From NCBI GenBank assembly GCA_021847015.1, contig JAJZVW010000001.1:1-64000 (forward strand): a DNA stretch of 64,000 bases, given 5' to 3'. The position numbers were made by a program, and so were the translations under genes. The notes under the pieces were generated by a model. The model made no database searches. It was given only the letters and a program-made list of their open reading frames with translations, and was not told the DNA's origin. Below are positions 16,351 through 25,025 of the stretch, piece after piece (position 1 is the first letter of the stretch; each line of letters begins with the position of its first letter). Origin of the DNA: Pseudomonadota bacterium (lineage in GTDB: Bacteria; Pseudomonadota; Alphaproteobacteria; Rhodospirillales; Magnetospirillaceae).

Positions 16351-17019
16351 TCACCAGGGCACTTCACTGCCGTCCCAATGAAGGAATTTACCGCTGTCGC
16401 CGGGCGTAAGGCCGGCCAGGACCCGGCGCATTCCGCCGACCGCCGTGGGCGCGTCCAGCGGCGCGGACATCCCCCCCATGTCGGTGCGGACCCACCCTGG
16501 AGAGAGCGCCACGGCGACCACGCCCCGCTCCTTCAGATCCAGCGACAGGCTCTTGACCACCATGTCGAGCGCGGCCTTGCTGGCGCGATAGGCGTAAACC
16601 CCGCCGGAGATATTGTCGGCGACCGAGCCCATCTTGGACGACACGGCGGCGACGATCTTGAGCCCGGTGAGCTGCGGGGCGAGGGCTTCGGCCAGCAGCA
16701 AAGGGCCGAGGGCATTGATGCGCACCACCCTCAGGAATTCCTCGGGATCGATGGACCCGAGGCTTTGCCGCTCGCCGTAAACCCCGGCGTTGCACAGAAG
16801 GACGTCGATGGGGATTCCCGCCAACGACGTCTTCAGGCGGGCGATCTGGGCAGGATCGGCGACGTCGCAGACATAAACCTCGGCCCCCGCCTCGGATGCC
16901 GCCCGTCCCTTGACGGGATCGCGCACGACGGCAAGGACGCGCCAGCCGTCGGCGGCGTATTGACGGGCAAATTCCAGCCCAAGGCCCCGGTTGGCACCGG
17001 TAATCACGATCGTCGGCAT
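16351..17019 (-). CDS. Short-chain dehydrogenase/reductase
   Basis: A 222-aa classical-type SDR. Motifs are the nucleotide-binding TGANRGLGLEFARQ, VYVCDVADP (Asp contacting adenine), LLCNAGVYGE, the catalytic Ser in VSSKMGS, and YAYRASKAALDM carrying the Tyr-x3-Lys. The C-terminal SPGWVRTDMGG is typical of the csgA/carbonyl-reductase-like subgroup. The substrate is unknown. It lies 34 bp downstream of the RidA gene on the same strand, so the two are probably cotranscribed. Confidence 0.88.
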   Translation of the reverse strand: MPTIVITGANRGLGLEFARQYAADGWRVLAVVRDPVKGRAASEAGAEVYVCDVADPAQIARLKTSLAGIPIDVLLCNAGVYGERQSLGSIDPEEFLRVVRINALGPLLLAEALAPQLTGLKIVAAVSSKMGSVADNISGGVYAYRASKAALDMVVKSLSLDLKERGVVAVALSPGWVRTDMGGMSAPLDAPTAVGGMRRVLAGLTPGDSGKFLHWDGSEVPW

Positions 17020-17053
17020 ATCCGCTTCCTCCGCCCAGACCCGGCCATCCGCA

Positions 17054-17431
17054 TCAGCGCCGCTTCAGGGCGGTGACTTCGATCTCCACCTTCATGCGCG
17101 GATCGACAAGCCCGCAGACGATCGTGGTGTTGGCGGGCCTGACGCCCTTGAATGCCTTGCCCAGGACCGGGGCGATGGTCTGGAAATAGGCGGCTTCGGT
17201 GACGTAGGCCCGGACCCGGACGGCGTCGGCCAGGGAGCTGCCGGCCTCGACAAGCGCGGCGGCGATGGTGGCGAGGCATTGTTCGGCCTGGGCCGCCACG
17301 TCGTCGGCGATCGCGCCGTCCTTGTAGCCCGAGGTGCCGGAGACGAACACCCAGTCCCCATCGGCCACGGCGCGGGAATAGCCGGCAACCTCTTCAAAGG
17401 GCGAGCCGGAGGAAATCAGACGACGAGTCAT
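17054..17431 (-). CDS. RidA/YjgF family protein
   Basis: A 125-aa Rid-family protein. The start MTRRLISSGSPFEEVAGYSR at 17431 is supported by GGATGG upstream. Family features are VFVSGTSGYKDG, QAEQCLATIAAALVEAGSSLADAVRVRAY and the C-terminal PANTTIVCGLVDPRMKVEIEVTA. The arginine that binds the carboxylate in true RidA (usually in a GxxRP/CVEVA context) has a different context here (LVDPRMKVEIEV), so it is more likely a Rid1-7 subgroup member than canonical 2-iminobutanoate deaminase. Confidence 0.85.
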   Translation of the reverse strand: MTRRLISSGSPFEEVAGYSRAVADGDWVFVSGTSGYKDGAIADDVAAQAEQCLATIAAALVEAGSSLADAVRVRAYVTEAAYFQTIAPVLGKAFKGVRPANTTIVCGLVDPRMKVEIEVTALKRR

Positions 17432-17540
17432 TGAGCCATCCTTTCGAACGCGGCGGTCCCGATTCTTGCCGCCAGCAGTGAGGGGACACCGCTTCATAAC
17501 GTATTTTCATCCGGCCGCAAGCCCACAAAATCAATGAATT

Positions 17541-17592
17541 GTGCACCGACACATTCGGAAGGTCGGCGCACCTTCCGGTGGTGTCGGCGCAC
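17541..17592. repeat. Nested long hairpin
   Basis: An imperfect 52-bp hairpin. The outer arms are GTGCACCGACAC (17541-17552) and GTGTCGGCGCAC (17581-17592). The inner arms are CGGAAGGT (17556-17563) and ACCTTCCG (17570-17577), around a CGGCGC loop. It lies just downstream of the DUF1491 gene and could serve as its terminator or be a REP-type unit. There is no T-run. Confidence 0.6.
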
Positions 17593-17601
17593 TAGCGGCG
17601 C

Positions 17602-17943
17602 TCACTCCAACACGCGCTCCAGGAACGGCACGCGGCCGGCGCGATCTTCGACCTCCAGCACCCATAAATCCCAATCGATCTCGCGGGCGCGGGCGATATG
17701 GGCATCGGCACGTTCCTCGGGCACGGGATCGGGACCCGTGGCGCGCAGCCAGGCGAGACGGCCGGCCCCGTCCCGCACCTGGGTGAAGACCTCGCATCCT
17801 TGGGCGCCGCGGTTCACCTTGACCAGGATCGTGCCGGCATCCTCGTCGCCTTTTTTCACCACGACCGCGGGGATGCCCTCGACCGCGCAGCGCCGCAGTG
17901 CCGCATGGACCCAAAGCTTGGCCTTGAGCTTGGGCTCGCCCAT
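17602..17943 (-). CDS. DUF1491 family protein
   Basis: A 113-aa protein with the alphaproteobacterial DUF1491 pattern: [17 protein letters not shown], then [27 protein letters not shown] and [19 protein letters not shown]. The function is unknown. The start at 17943 has a strong GGGAGG seven to eight bases upstream; the frame continues upstream without support. It is divergent from wrbA, with about 130 bp of shared upstream DNA. Confidence 0.88.
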   Translation of the reverse strand: MGEPKLKAKLWVHAALRRCAVEGIPAVVVKKGDEDAGTILVKVNRGAQGCEVFTQVRDGAGRLAWLRATGPDPVPEERADAHIARAREIDWDLWVLEVEDRAGRVPFLERVLE

Positions 17944-18073
17944 CGCAACCTCCCCGATCCGGCCGTCTTCGTCGCCCGCGCGGCCAGCATGGAATTGTAT
18001 CGTCCGCACACATTGTCCTGCCCCGTCACCGCCGCGATATTCGGCTGAACGGCCAATGATCGGGGAGAGGAAC

Positions 18074-18679
18074 ATGACACGCATCCTGGTCCTGTACTAC
18101 TCCACATGGGGACATATCGAGACGATGGCCAACGCCGCCGCCGAAGGCGTCCACGAGGCCGGCGCGGAGGCGGTGGTCAAACGGGTGCCGGAACTGATGC
18201 CCGAAGACGTCGCCCGCCAGGTCCACGCCAAGCTCGACCAGCCCGCCCCCATCGCCCAGCCCCTGGAACTGGCCGATTACGACGGCTTGCTGATCGGCAC
18301 GCCGACCCGGTACGGCAACATGACCGGCCAGATGCGCAACTTTCTCGACCAGACCGGCAAGCTGTGGGTTTCCGGAGCGCTGGTCGGCAAGCCGGCGGGG
18401 GTATTCACCTCCACCGGCACCCAGCACGGCGGTCAGGAGACGACTCTGATTTCCACCATCGTCAACCTGCTCCATTTCGGTATGGTGGTGGTCGGCCTTC
18501 CGTACTCGGCGTCCGGACAGACGGCGATGGATCGGATCACCGGCGGCTCGCCCTATGGCGCCTCCACCATTGCCGGCTCGGACGGCTCGCGCCGACCGTC
18601 CGACAACGAACTCGGCCTGGCGCGGTTCCAGGGCCGCCATCTGGCCGGGATCGCCAAGAAACTCAAGGGAGACGCCTGA
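18074..18679 (+). CDS. wrbA: NAD(P)H:quinone oxidoreductase WrbA
   Basis: A 201-aa flavodoxin-like FMN quinone reductase. It starts [19 protein letters not shown], with the phosphate-binding loop SxxGHxE. Signature segments are [27 protein letters not shown] and [17 protein letters not shown]. The C-terminus has YGASTIAG and [18 protein letters not shown]. It performs two-electron quinone reduction, avoiding semiquinones under oxidative stress. A GGGGAGAGG ribosome-binding site precedes the ATG, and a pirin gene follows by 2 bp. Confidence 0.95.
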   Translation: MTRILVLYYSTWGHIETMANAAAEGVHEAGAEAVVKRVPELMPEDVARQVHAKLDQPAPIAQPLELADYDGLLIGTPTRYGNMTGQMRNFLDQTGKLWVSGALVGKPAGVFTSTGTQHGGQETTLISTIVNLLHFGMVVVGLPYSASGQTAMDRITGGSPYGASTIAGSDGSRRPSDNELGLARFQGRHLAGIAKKLKGDA

Positions 18680-18681
18680 TC

Positions 18682-19371
18682 ATGGTGGAACTGCGCCCGT
18701 TCGATCGCCTGGGACAATTCGACGGCGGCTGGCTGCTCGCCCGCTACCATTTCAGCTTCGCCGACTACCACGACCCCGACCGCATGGGCGTGGGCGCGCT
18801 GCGGGTTTGGAACGACGACGCCATCCAGCCCGACAGCGGATTCCCGCCCCACGGACACCGGGACATGGAGATCGTCACCTACGTGCGCGAGGGGGCCATC
18901 ACACACGAGGATTCGCTGGGCAACGTCGGCCGCACCGAAGCCGGGCAGGTGCAGGTCATGAGCGCCGGCACCGGCATCCGCCACTCCGAGTATAACCGCG
19001 AACAATGCGTCACCCGCATTTTTCAGATCTGGATATTGCCCGAACGCACAGGCCTGCCGCCGCGATGGGAGACCCGTCCTTTTCCGCGCACCCACGGAAT
19101 TCTTCAGCCATTGGCGTCGGGCCACCCTGAGGACCAGGGGGTGCCGCGCCTCTTCCAGGATGCCCGGGTGTTGGGTGCGACCCTCGACAAAGGCGACCGC
19201 ATCACCCATCGGCTGGATGGGCGGCGCGCTTATCTGGTTCCGGCCAAGGGCGCCGTCTCGGTCAACGGCCAGACGGTGCCGGAGCGCTCGGGGCTGGTGG
19301 CGGAACGGGAGGCCGCCCTTGCGATCGAAGCGCTCGACGATGCGGAAATCATCCTGGTCGAGGTCGCGTGA
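18682..19371 (+). CDS. Pirin family protein
   Basis: A 229-aa bicupin of the pirin/YhhW type. The N-terminal cupin has the metal-binding set FPPHGHRDMEIVTYVREGAITHEDS and GTGIRHSEYN. YhhW-type pirins can act as quercetin 2,3-dioxygenases. It lies 2 bp after wrbA, so quinone or flavonoid detoxification is a plausible shared theme, although that link is inferred. It converges with the EEP gene, 6 bp apart. Confidence 0.9.
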   Translation: MVELRPFDRLGQFDGGWLLARYHFSFADYHDPDRMGVGALRVWNDDAIQPDSGFPPHGHRDMEIVTYVREGAITHEDSLGNVGRTEAGQVQVMSAGTGIRHSEYNREQCVTRIFQIWILPERTGLPPRWETRPFPRTHGILQPLASGHPEDQGVPRLFQDARVLGATLDKGDRITHRLDGRRAYLVPAKGAVSVNGQTVPERSGLVAEREAALAIEALDDAEIILVEVA

Positions 19372-19377
19372 CGGCCG

Positions 19378-20370
19378 TCACCCTTTCGGCACCGCGAATT
19401 CGGCGACCACCGGCGCGTGGAAGGTCTCGGGCGTCCCCCACACGGTGGCCGGGGACACCAATTCGTCCCCCAGCGCCTCGTTGTGGATTTCGGCTCCGGT
19501 GAAGCCCCCCAACAGCGGACGCGACACCAGGATGTGGTCCAGCATCACCCTGCGGCCGTGATGAATCACGGAGTAGCGCTGGCTTTCCGGCAGCGAACGC
19601 TCGACCGGGACCAGCACGCGGCCGGCAAGGTGACCGTTGCCGGTATCCTCCTCGTCGCCGCGGATGGTGCGGACGGGGGCCTCCCGTTCATCGGCGTTGA
19701 AATCCCCGCAGACGGCGATCAGCGCCTCGGGTTCGGCGTCGAATATGGAATCGAGCGCCAGCCGGGTCTCCAGGGCCTGGCCGGCCGCCTTGACGGTCGC
19801 GGTGAAGAAACCCTCGGCCCACCCTCCCACCGATTGCCAGCACCCATGCCGCTCCTTCTGGCCAGGCAGCCACGCGGCGCGCGGCGCGCGCAAGTGCACG
19901 GCGATGAGGTGCAACCTCCGCCCGCCCGGAAGGGCCAGGACGGCATGGATGATCGGCCGGTCCCATTCGATGGCCAGCGCCTCCTCGGACCGGGGCAGGG
20001 CGGTGACCGGCCGATAGGCTGCCGGCGGAACGAGGTCGTGCCAGAGCTGGCGATGTTCGATCACGGGAAGCCGCGACAAGATCACCAGATTATGCCGGTC
20101 GGCCGGCTGCGTCCCGCCCCGGCCGAGGGAAACGACACGGTGGAAGCGCCCGTATCCGGTGCCGGCGATGAGCTTGTCGAGGGCGGTCAGCTCGCGCATG
20201 CCGCCCTTGACCGCCGCATGCGCGTTGACTTCCTGGAGGCACAGCACGTCGGCGCGCAGCCGCTGGAGCTGGGGCCGCAGGATCGCCACGCGGTCGGCGA
20301 AATCCGGCGCCGCCTGCGGACGGTCGTCCAGATTCTCCAGATTGAAGGTCGCGACCCTCAGGCGCTTCAC
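19378..20370 (-). CDS. Endonuclease/exonuclease/phosphatase family protein, second copy
   Basis: A 330-aa EEP-fold hydrolase unrelated in detail to the one at 5791. It shows RVATFNLENLDDR, the metal-binding VLCLQEVNAHAA, LIAVHLRAP, the catalytic AVCGDFNADERE, and MLDHILVS near the end. No ATG suits the fold. The GTG at 20370 directly before KRLRVATFNLEN has GGGAG eight bases upstream, so it is taken as the start. No signal peptide is visible. The substrate is unknown (nucleic acid or phospholipid). Confidence 0.82.
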   Translation of the reverse strand: MKRLRVATFNLENLDDRPQAAPDFADRVAILRPQLQRLRADVLCLQEVNAHAAVKGGMRELTALDKLIAGTGYGRFHRVVSLGRGGTQPADRHNLVILSRLPVIEHRQLWHDLVPPAAYRPVTALPRSEEALAIEWDRPIIHAVLALPGGRRLHLIAVHLRAPRAAWLPGQKERHGCWQSVGGWAEGFFTATVKAAGQALETRLALDSIFDAEPEALIAVCGDFNADEREAPVRTIRGDEEDTGNGHLAGRVLVPVERSLPESQRYSVIHHGRRVMLDHILVSRPLLGGFTGAEIHNEALGDELVSPATVWGTPETFHAPVVAEFAVPKG

Positions 20371-20491
20371 CGGACGCACTCCCAGCGGGACCGGACACTC
20401 CCAACATACACCGCACGCCACCGTATTTCCTCTGCCCTTGTCTTCGCGACACCATAAGGTGTATCGAGAACGTATCGACAGGGGGCGGCGA

Positions 20492-20983
20492 ATGGATTCG
20501 ATGGGCGACACCTGCAGCGTCGGCAATGCTCTGCTCGATGCCGATCACGAAATCCTCCTCGACCTTCTCCGCCAGCTCGATGACGCCGTGGAGACCGGCC
20601 AGACCCGCGACGTGGTGGCCAGTGTGGTCAACGTCCTGGTGGAATACGCCGGATACCACTTCCGCCGGGAGGAAGCGATACTCGCGCAAAGCGGCTTTCC
20701 CGACATCGAGGACCACGGGCGGCAACACCAGGCCCTGGAAAAGAGCCTTTTCTCGGTGAAGGAACAATGTCTTGCCGGCAAATGGGAAGCGCTGTGCGAC
20801 GATGCGCGCGCGCGCCTCAAGAACGAGTTGACCGAGCACATGCTGGTTACCGATAAATCGTACCGCCCCTGGGTGAGCAAGGAAACCGGTGGGCAAGCCG
20901 CCGGGGCGGAAGTGACGGGGGAAGGGAAAGGCCGGCCATGTCCAAAGGGCGCAAACTGTTCACAGCGGAACTCCAGCGCCTGA
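20492..20983 (+). CDS. Bacteriohemerythrin
   Basis: A 163-aa hemerythrin with all seven di-iron ligands visible: H19 (ADHE), H56 and E60 (HFRREE), H75 and H79 (HGRQH), and H116 with D121 (HMLVTD). It therefore should bind O2. The C-terminal 35 residues are extra, hydrophilic and Cys-containing. The ATG at 20492 follows AGGGGGCGGCGA. The last 46 bp overlap the cheZ start in another frame, tying expression of the two together. Confidence 0.92.
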   Translation: MDSMGDTCSVGNALLDADHEILLDLLRQLDDAVETGQTRDVVASVVNVLVEYAGYHFRREEAILAQSGFPDIEDHGRQHQALEKSLFSVKEQCLAGKWEALCDDARARLKNELTEHMLVTDKSYRPWVSKETGGQAAGAEVTGEGKGRPCPKGANCSQRNSSA

Positions 20984-21681
20984 AGGCGCAGAAAGACGGC
21001 GAGACCGCCACCGCTGCTCCCCGCAGCGACGTCTGGGAGACATTGGAAGACATCAAGGCGGAACTTCGGACACTGACCCATCTCGTCAAGGGCGAGGATC
21101 CGCCGCCCCGTGAGGCCGAGGCGGCGACGGCGGCCCAGCTCGTCGAGCGGCAGCAGGCCGAAGTCTCCATGCTGAAGACCGAACTGCGCGCCCTTGCCGT
21201 GTGCATCGAACAGACGAAGACCGAGATCGCCGCCCTCAAACCCGCCAACAGCGCCGACGACCGGCTGCTGGTGGTCGCGTCCGAACTGGACGCCATCGTC
21301 ACCGCGACCGAACAGGCGACAACCGCCATTCTCGAAGCGGCCGAGAAAATCGAGACAATCGTCACCGAAATCCGTTCGCACGGCGCGGATGGCTACATCG
21401 CCCGGCTGAGCGACGATATCATGGATACGGTTGTCAGGATTTTCGAATCCTGCAATTTCCAGGACATTACCGGACAACGGATCACCAAGGTGGTCCGCAC
21501 CCTCCAATTCATCGAGGCGCGGGTCGCGGCGATGATCGAAATCTGGGGACCGGACAACATCGCCGAAATCATCCCCAAGGTTCACGACGAGCACCGGGAC
21601 GAGGAAGAAAAACTCCTCAACGGCCCACAACTGGGCAACCAGGGTATCTCCCAGGACGAGATCGATAAGCTGTTCGGCTAG
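20938..21681 (+). CDS. cheZ: CheZ-type protein phosphatase
   Basis: A 247-aa CheY-P phosphatase homologue. Long coiled-coil helices surround the active segment RIFESCNFQDITGQRI, where D176 and Q180 match the catalytic Asp and Gln of E. coli CheZ. The extreme C-terminus, GISQDEIDKLFG, resembles the CheY-P-binding peptide found at CheZ C-termini and FliM N-termini. It dephosphorylates CheY-P and resets flagellar switching. It overlaps the hemerythrin gene, and GGGGAAGGGAAAGG precedes the start. Confidence 0.88.
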   Translation: MSKGRKLFTAELQRLKAQKDGETATAAPRSDVWETLEDIKAELRTLTHLVKGEDPPPREAEAATAAQLVERQQAEVSMLKTELRALAVCIEQTKTEIAALKPANSADDRLLVVASELDAIVTATEQATTAILEAAEKIETIVTEIRSHGADGYIARLSDDIMDTVVRIFESCNFQDITGQRITKVVRTLQFIEARVAAMIEIWGPDNIAEIIPKVHDEHRDEEEKLLNGPQLGNQGISQDEIDKLFG

Positions 21682-21875
21682 TCTCCGGCATAAGCGCAGA
21701 AGTCTCTCCAGCCATTCGCACTGGCCGGAAGCCGATACCGAAAGTAGACACCGAGGCGGTGGCGGCCCAGCCCTTTCCGCACGGCCTAAGCCGCATGCCC
21801 AGGCGGAACGCCAACTCTTTTTCTGTACCCTTCGGGTGCTGGCTCCGTTTGCCACGCCAGGGAAGGAGAGAGTCT

Positions 21876-22217
21876 ATGAGTGAGAGGAGAAGCGAGCTGA
21901 AAGCGGTCGCGGCGGGGGAAGACATGGCCTCCACGAAAACGCCGGACCGGGATCTCATGGTGATGACGGCGCAGATGATGGATGGCTTGGCCCAGGTGAA
22001 CAGCCGCCTCATCTCTCTTGCCCAGACGTCCTGGCGCCATACCCAGACGGCCGCCGAGGAACTTCGGCAGTGCCAGTCGCCCAGGGACATCATGGATGTC
22101 CAGATGAAGGTCGCCCGCCTGGCGGTGGACGATTACATGGACGAGGCGCGAAAGCTTGGCGAACTGGTCGCGAAAATGTCCAGCGACGCCATGAGTTACC
22201 TCCGCCTTCCCAAGTGA
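21876..22217 (+). CDS. Phasin family protein
   Basis: A 113-aa phasin-like protein. The helical core VMTAQMMDGLAQVNSRLISLAQ, AAEELRQCQSPRDIMDVQMKVAR and DYMDEARKLGELVAKMSSDAM matches Phasin_2-type polyhydroxyalkanoate granule-coating proteins. The start at 21876 is fixed by a strong GGAAGGAGAG. It would sit on PHA granules and control their size. No PHA synthesis gene is nearby. The unit is separate from cheZ (195 bp gap). Confidence 0.82.
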   Translation: MSERRSELKAVAAGEDMASTKTPDRDLMVMTAQMMDGLAQVNSRLISLAQTSWRHTQTAAEELRQCQSPRDIMDVQMKVARLAVDDYMDEARKLGELVAKMSSDAMSYLRLPK

Positions 22218-22336
22218 CGTCGGCTTGCGGCGCCGGGGCGGCCCCGCGGCCCCTCCCCGGCGTCGGGTCCGACTCGAAGAAGCGCCAAAGTAAAAAGACG
22301 TCGCGCCCCGCGATTTATTTCGCCGTCGATGCGCCC

Positions 22337-22366
22337 TTGACGCCAACCGTGTTTCCGCCCAGATTG
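22337..22366 (+). promoter_or_regulatory. Probable sigma-70 promoter of rnpB
   Basis: TTGACG (22337-22342) and AGATTG (22361-22366) are separated by 18 bp. They place transcription start at about 22372, exactly where the RNase P RNA 5' helix begins. Confidence 0.55.
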
Positions 22367-22370
22367 CGCA

Positions 22371-22770
22371 CGCCAGACGGCCGGGCGGCCGCCCTTGGAC
22401 CTTGTGTCCGGGGGAGGAAAGTCCGGGCTCCACGGAAGCACGGTGCCGGATAACGTCCGGCGGGGGCGACCCCAGGGAAAGTGCCACAGAAAGCAAACCG
22501 CCCACGCGGCCCCAAGCGGCCCCGCGGGTAAGGGTGAAAGGGTGCGGCAAGAGCGCACCGCGCTCCCGGTGACGGGGGCGGCACGGTAAACCCCACCGGG
22601 AGCAAGACCAAATAGGGGCGGCTGCTCCTCCGTTCCGGCGGAGGGCGAAACGCGCTTCCGCGTCGCCGCCCGGGTCGGTCGCGCGAGGCGCCCGGTAACG
22701 GGCGTCCCAGATGAATGGCCGTCACCCGCCTGCGGGCGGGGACAGAACCCGGCTTACAGGCCGTCTGGCG
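22371..22770 (+). ncRNA. rnpB: RNase P RNA, bacterial type A
   Basis: About 400 nt with the conserved RNase P signatures: the 5' strand GCCAGACGGCC pairing with the 3' GGCCGTCTGGC, GAGGAAAGTCCGGGCTCC in the P3-P4 region, the CACAGAAAGCAAACCGCC-type CR-II/III block, GGTAAGGGTGAAAGGGTGCG, GGTAAACCCCACC, AAATAGGGG, and the 3' GACAGAACCCGGCTTACAG. It is the catalytic RNA that matures tRNA 5' ends. It lies between the phasin gene and mraZ in the same direction. Confidence 0.97.
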
Positions 22771-22993
22771 CAATTCCCCCATCCCACGCCATCCCGCGAG
22801 GCGCCCCCGGCGGCGCTGCGGAAGCGAAATACCCGGGTATTGGAACAAACAATGAACTATGGCTGAGGCGCCCGCATGACATCTCATAAAATCAGCTATT
22901 TGCGACGATATCCTCCAGTACTTTGATAAAAACTTCAACAAATTGCCTCAAGCCCGCTAATTCCCAGCATTTTACTATCGCTTACCATTGACG

Positions 22994-23028
22994 CCCATTC
23001 ATTCCCATGTTATCCCATGATCACCCAT
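22994..23028. promoter_or_regulatory. MraZ operator: four direct repeats at 10-bp spacing
   Basis: CCCAT occurs at 22994, 23004, 23014 and 23024, exactly one every 10 bp (TGGG on the other strand). MraZ is known to bind TGGGN repeats separated by 5 bp upstream of its own gene. The array lies 68-102 bp before the mraZ start. A candidate -10 (TACTAT, 22973-22978) lies just upstream, which would place the operator over the start of transcription. Autorepression of the whole dcw cluster is the expected consequence. Confidence 0.85.
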
Positions 23029-23095
23029 CATGCGTCATGAGGGTTGGGGTTGGACGCATAGGTGGCAACGGAATCGCGGTGAAGGCGGACGGGGG

Positions 23096-23569
23096 ATGCG
23101 TCTTTTCCTCTCCACATTCGTGAACAAGGTCGACAAGAAGGGGCGGGTTTCCGTGCCTGCGACCTTCCGCGCGTCGCTCGCCGACCAGCCCTTCACCGGG
23201 ATCGTGGCCTACCGCAGCTTCACCGGCGCGTGCATCGAGGGCTGCGGCATGGATTTCATGCAGCGCCTGTCGGAGAGCGCCCAGCATTTCGACGCCTACA
23301 GCGCCGAGCAGGAAGACCTAACCGCCCTGATCTTCGCCGACGCCCGGCAACTGGCGTGGGACCCCGAGGGCCGCATCCTCCTCCCCGAGGATCTGATGGC
23401 CCATGCCGGCATCGCCGACGCCGCCGCCTTCGTCGGCAAGGGCCAGACGTTTCAGATTTGGGAGCCCCAGGCCTACCGTGCGATCGAGTCGGACATCCGG
23501 GCCCGCGCCCTGAAGGCGCGTCCGACTTTGCCGCTGAAGCCCCGCCCCCCCGCCGGAGAGGCGCAATGA
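23096..23569 (+). CDS. mraZ: Transcriptional regulator MraZ
   Basis: A 157-aa MraZ with two SpoVT/AbrB-like repeats. The first begins [25 protein letters not shown] and the second has [18 protein letters not shown], both with the D-x2-GR motif. It binds the upstream TGGG repeats and regulates the dcw operon. It heads the cluster and its TGA overlaps the rsmH ATG. The preceding 190 bp are noticeably AT-rich. Confidence 0.96.
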   Translation: MRLFLSTFVNKVDKKGRVSVPATFRASLADQPFTGIVAYRSFTGACIEGCGMDFMQRLSESAQHFDAYSAEQEDLTALIFADARQLAWDPEGRILLPEDLMAHAGIADAAAFVGKGQTFQIWEPQAYRAIESDIRARALKARPTLPLKPRPPAGEAQ

Positions 23570-24543
23570 CCCCGCCCCCCTCCTCGCCCCACCTTCCGGT
23601 CCTGCTCGCCGAGGTCCTCGCCGCCCTTGCGCCGCGCGAGGGAGATGTCGTCGTCGACGGCACCTTTGGCGCGGGCGGGTACACCCTCGCCCTTCTGCGC
23701 GCCGCGCCCTGCCGCGTGATCGCCATCGACCGCGACCCAACCGCCGTCGCCCGTGGCCACGACCTCGCCGCCGCCTGGGACGGCCGTCTCGACATGGTGG
23801 AAGGCCGCTTCGGAGACATGGACCGGCTGGTTGCCACCCGCGGCATCGAACGCGTCGACGGGGTGGCCTTCGACATCGGCGTGTCCTCCATGCAGATCGA
23901 TCAGGCCGAGCGCGGATTTTCCTTCGCCAAGGACGGCCCGCTCGACATGCGGATGGAGCGGACCGGCCCCTCCGCCGCCGATCTCGTCAACACCGCCTCC
24001 GAAGGTGAACTGGCCGACATCGTGTTCCGCTTCGGCGAGGAGCGCCACGCCCGCAAGGTCGCCCGCGCCATCGTCGCCGCCCGCAAGGCCAAGCCCTTCA
24101 CCCGCACCCTGGAATTGGCGGACGTGGTTCGCCGCGCGGTCCCCAAATCGGCCGACGGCATCGACCCCGCCACACGCACCTTCCAGGGGCTGCGCGTCGC
24201 CGTGAACGACGAGTTGGGGGAACTGGAACGGGGATTGAGGGCGGCCGAGCGCGTCCTGGCGCCGGGCGGGCGCCTCGCCGTGGTTACCTTCCATTCCCTC
24301 GAAGACCGGGTGGTCAAGGACTTCCTCAAGGCCCGCAGCGGCACGGGGACACGCCCCTCGCGTCATCAGCCGCTCGGCCCCTCGGAGCCCGAACCCACCT
24401 TCACCTTGCTGTCCCGCAAGGCGGTCCGCCCCGGCGCCAACGAGGTGGCGCGCAATCCGCGCGCCCGCTCGGCCAAGCTGCGGGCGGCGCTCCGCACCGG
24501 AGCCCCCGCCTGGCCCACTTCCCGCCAAGGAGATGCGCAATGA
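23566..24543 (+). CDS. rsmH: 16S rRNA (cytosine-1402 N4) methyltransferase
   Basis: A 325-aa SAM-dependent methyltransferase (MraW). It begins with [13 protein letters not shown] and the SAM-binding [35 protein letters not shown] and DGPLDMRM are diagnostic, and the end has [18 protein letters not shown]. It methylates C1402 in the ribosomal P site. It overlaps mraZ and ftsL by 4 bp each. Confidence 0.97.
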   Translation: MTPPPSSPHLPVLLAEVLAALAPREGDVVVDGTFGAGGYTLALLRAAPCRVIAIDRDPTAVARGHDLAAAWDGRLDMVEGRFGDMDRLVATRGIERVDGVAFDIGVSSMQIDQAERGFSFAKDGPLDMRMERTGPSAADLVNTASEGELADIVFRFGEERHARKVARAIVAARKAKPFTRTLELADVVRRAVPKSADGIDPATRTFQGLRVAVNDELGELERGLRAAERVLAPGGRLAVVTFHSLEDRVVKDFLKARSGTGTRPSRHQPLGPSEPEPTFTLLSRKAVRPGANEVARNPRARSAKLRAALRTGAPAWPTSRQGDAQ

Positions 24544-25025
24544 TCCGAGGCATGACTGGCACCATCCTTTGGGTTTGCCTGGCCGGCGTGGTCGGTGTCG
24601 GCCTCTTCTTCGTCAAGCACGAGGTCAGCGACCTGGAAACACGGCTCGCCGGGGTCACGCACGACATCCAATCCAACGAGGAAGAGGTCCACGTGCTCCA
24701 AGCCGAATGGAGCTACCTCAACGACCCGGCCCGGCTGCGCGAACTGGCCGAAAAGCATCTGGGCATGCGACCGATCGCGCCGACCCAGATCGCCACCCTC
24801 GACACCCTGCCGGGCGACAGCGCCGTTTCGGCGTTCGCCTCGGCGGAAGCGCGCGGAGGCGCCGCCGCCGACGTTCCGGCTCATCGTCACGCGGAAAAGG
24901 CCAGGTCCGCTTCCGCGCGGGTGGCCGTCGTGGTGCCGCCCTCCCGCGGCCGGAAGGTAGCGCTCGCGGCCGTGCCCACTCTGACGGCCACCGAATTCGT
25001 CAGCGGACGCGAGGAGGCCCGTTGA
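24540..25025 (+). CDS. ftsL: Cell division protein FtsL
   Basis: A 161-aa bitopic membrane protein: an N-terminal transmembrane helix ([20 protein letters not shown]) followed by a periplasmic coiled coil ([19 protein letters not shown], then [22 protein letters not shown]) and the FtsL-typical LNDP...LAEKHLGM. The C-terminal 65 residues are low-complexity. It bridges FtsQ/FtsB and the FtsWI synthase. Position between rsmH and ftsI confirms the call. Confidence 0.9.
   Translation: MIRGMTGTILWVCLAGVVGVGLFFVKHEVSDLETRLAGVTHDIQSNEEEVHVLQAEWSYLNDPARLRELAEKHLGMRPIAPTQIATLDTLPGDSAVSAFASAEARGGAAADVPAHRHAEKARSASARVAVVVPPSRGRKVALAAVPTLTATEFVSGREEAR

Noticed and set aside
22371-22770. Open frames across the rnpB region
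   Set aside because: The conserved RNase P RNA blocks and terminal pairing explain the sequence; the frames have no family features.
22994-23028. The 10-bp repeats before mraZ as a CRISPR or minisatellite
   Set aside because: Only the CCCAT core is repeated and the intervening bases vary, matching the known MraZ operator design.
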